Assembly (NCBI GenBank): GCA_964563885.1 | Contig: CAZLYX010000047.1 | Span: 1-14,352 of the forward strand | Source of the DNA: CAZLYX01 sp964563885 | GTDB taxonomy: Bacteria > Pseudomonadota > Gammaproteobacteria > Burkholderiales > Neisseriaceae | Reading direction: 5' to 3' | DNA length: 14,352 nt | Part shown: positions 13,283-14,352 of the stretch, piece after piece | Numbering within the stretch: position 1 is the stretch's first letter | Layout: every line of letters begins with the position of its first letter | Made by a program: the position numbers and the translations under genes | The notes under the pieces: generated by a model | The model's database searches: none | The model's input: only the letters and a program-made list of their open reading frames with translations | What the model was told of the DNA's origin: nothing

Positions 13283-14352
13283 ATGAAAACCTTACAGGTT
13301 AAGACCCCATCACGCCAATATCCTATTGTTATTGGCACTCATTTATTAGAGAATTCTGTTCAAGTTTTGGCTACTCATTTGGGTAAAAAGGCAGCGCTTA
13401 TAACGAATGAAACCTTAGCACCACTTTATTTGACTAAGCTACAACATGTTTTAGATTCATTAAACATAGAACATTTTTCAATTATATTGCCAGATGGTGA
13501 GCAATTTAAGAATTGGGAAACACTCAACCTCATTTTCGATGGGCTAATGCAAAACCGAGCAGAACGCACCACCATGCTAATTGCATTGGGTGGTGGTGTT
13601 GTTGGTGATATGGTTGGCTTTGCTGCCGCTACTTACCAACGCGGTGCACCCTTTATTCAAATTCCCACAACCTTACTTAGTCAGGTAGATTCTTCTGTGG
13701 GTGGTAAAACAGCGATTAATCATCCACTTGGCAAAAATATGATTGGTGCTTTTTATCAACCACAAGCCGTAATTGCAGACTTGAGCATGCTGTCGACATT
13801 GCCAGAGCGAGAGTTTTCAGCTGGAATGGCCGAGGTAATTAAGTATGCGTTGTTAGGTGATGCCGACTTTTTAAGTTGGCTGGAAGTCAATATGGCTTCG
13901 CTGATGGCCAAAGATAGTGATCGATTAAGTGAGGCTGTTTATCATTGTTGCAAAATGAAAGCTGATATTGTTGCAGCGGATGAAACAGAGCAAGGCATTC
14001 GAGCTTGGCTTAACCTTGGGCATACTTTTGGACATGCTATTGAAGCAGAGATGGGTTATGGCGTATGGTTGCATGGTGAGGCTGTGGCAGCGGGCATGGT
14101 TTTAGCTTGTAAACTTTCAGAACAAAATGGCAAGCTTACTGAGCAAGATACCTTACGTGTAGAAGCTTTGTTAAAACAAGCGAATCTTCCCATTGCGCCC
14201 CCTTGTTTTTCATTCGATCGTTGGATTGAACACATGCAACATGATAAAAAAATCAGTAAAGGAATGATGAGGTTCATTACCTTAGAGCGCCTTGGCTGTG
14301 CTGAAATTGTAAATGTTAGTGATTTAAATCTACTCAAGCGAACACTTTCCCC
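13283..14352 (+). CDS. aroB: 3-Dehydroquinate synthase (3' end beyond the window)
   Basis: It converts DAHP to 3-dehydroquinate, the second step of the shikimate pathway, using NAD+ and a divalent metal. The frame is open for 356 codons from ATG 13283 to the window edge with no stop, and the family is about 360 residues, so only a few codons are missing. Visible motifs are DGEQFKNWET (71-80), the NAD-binding GGGVVGDMVGFAAATYQRG (103-121), PTTLLSQVDSSVGGKTAIN (128-146), and the metal ligands E184, H247 (in NLGHTFGH) and H264. It begins 1 nt after the aroK stop and is surely co-transcribed. No independent binding site is obvious beyond a GGAAA stretch at the end of aroK. Confidence 0.96.
   Translation, partial: MKTLQVKTPSRQYPIVIGTHLLENSVQVLATHLGKKAALITNETLAPLYLTKLQHVLDSLNIEHFSIILPDGEQFKNWETLNLIFDGLMQNRAERTTMLIALGGGVVGDMVGFAAATYQRGAPFIQIPTTLLSQVDSSVGGKTAINHPLGKNMIGAFYQPQAVIADLSMLSTLPEREFSAGMAEVIKYALLGDADFLSWLEVNMASLMAKDSDRLSEAVYHCCKMKADIVAADETEQGIRAWLNLGHTFGHAIEAEMGYGVWLHGEAVAAGMVLACKLSEQNGKLTEQDTLRVEALLKQANLPIAPPCFSFDRWIEHMQHDKKISKGMMRFITLERLGCAEIVNVSDLNLLKRTLS

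Noticed and set aside
14056..14337. 93-aa open frame on the - strand
   Set aside because: It is antisense to aroB, whose motifs and metal ligands are intact throughout.
1..14352. CRISPR array, tRNA/rRNA gene, insertion sequence or prophage
   Set aside because: No regularly spaced repeats, cloverleaf, transposase motif or terminal inverted repeats could be seen on either strand.

Overview
The window looks like a chromosomal segment of an AT-rich member of the Neisseriaceae. Three things support this. The proteins have a clear Neisseria-type character: PilQ ends in SLRY, the PBP1A tail ends in LDSLF, and AroK begins like the meningococcal enzyme. A divergent ponA / pilMNOPQ-aroK-aroB arrangement is present, as in Neisseria. 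A perfect inverted pair of AGGCTACCTGAA lies behind ponA; this 12-mer is one of the known Neisseriaceae DNA-uptake-sequence dialects (the Eikenella-type variant). The low GC fits a Snodgrassella-like genome better than Eikenella or Neisseria, but the genus is an inference.

Layout. Bases 27-57 hold a rho-independent terminator for a gene lying left of the window. Bases 58-2469 are an AT-rich region of about 2.4 kb with no intact recognisable gene. It holds a leftward cluster of tiny ORFs (439-1044) and a rightward, repeatedly frameshifted reading frame (1361-1983), followed by two more short rightward ORFs. I read this as a decayed accessory locus of unknown function. Bases 2470-4492 are the leftward ribosomal/tRNA-modification operon rpsP-rimM-trmD-rplS, with its own terminator and a plausible promoter. 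Bases 4493-5036 are a second gene-poor spacer with a degenerate uptake-sequence hairpin and a small ORF. Bases 5037-7523 are leftward ponA (PBP1A), ended by the uptake-sequence hairpin. Bases 7524-7672 are a shared divergent regulatory spacer. Bases 7673-12692 are the tightly packed rightward pilMNOPQ operon. Bases 12754-14352 are aroK and aroB, the latter running off the right edge a few codons before its expected end.

Function. PilM (cytoplasmic, actin-like) binds the N-terminal INLLP motif of PilN. PilN and PilO form the inner-membrane alignment complex. The lipoprotein PilP links this complex to the outer-membrane secretin PilQ, through which type IV pili pass. Pili of this kind also drive DNA uptake, which gives meaning to the uptake sequence next door. 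PonA builds the peptidoglycan that the pilus machine must span. AroK and AroB are shikimate-pathway enzymes. The rpsP operon supplies S16, L19, the 30S maturation factor RimM and the tRNA m1G37 methyltransferase TrmD.

I found no CRISPR array, tRNA, rRNA, insertion sequence or intact new system. The least explained material is the decayed region at 58-2469 and a hairpin that covers the start of aroK.
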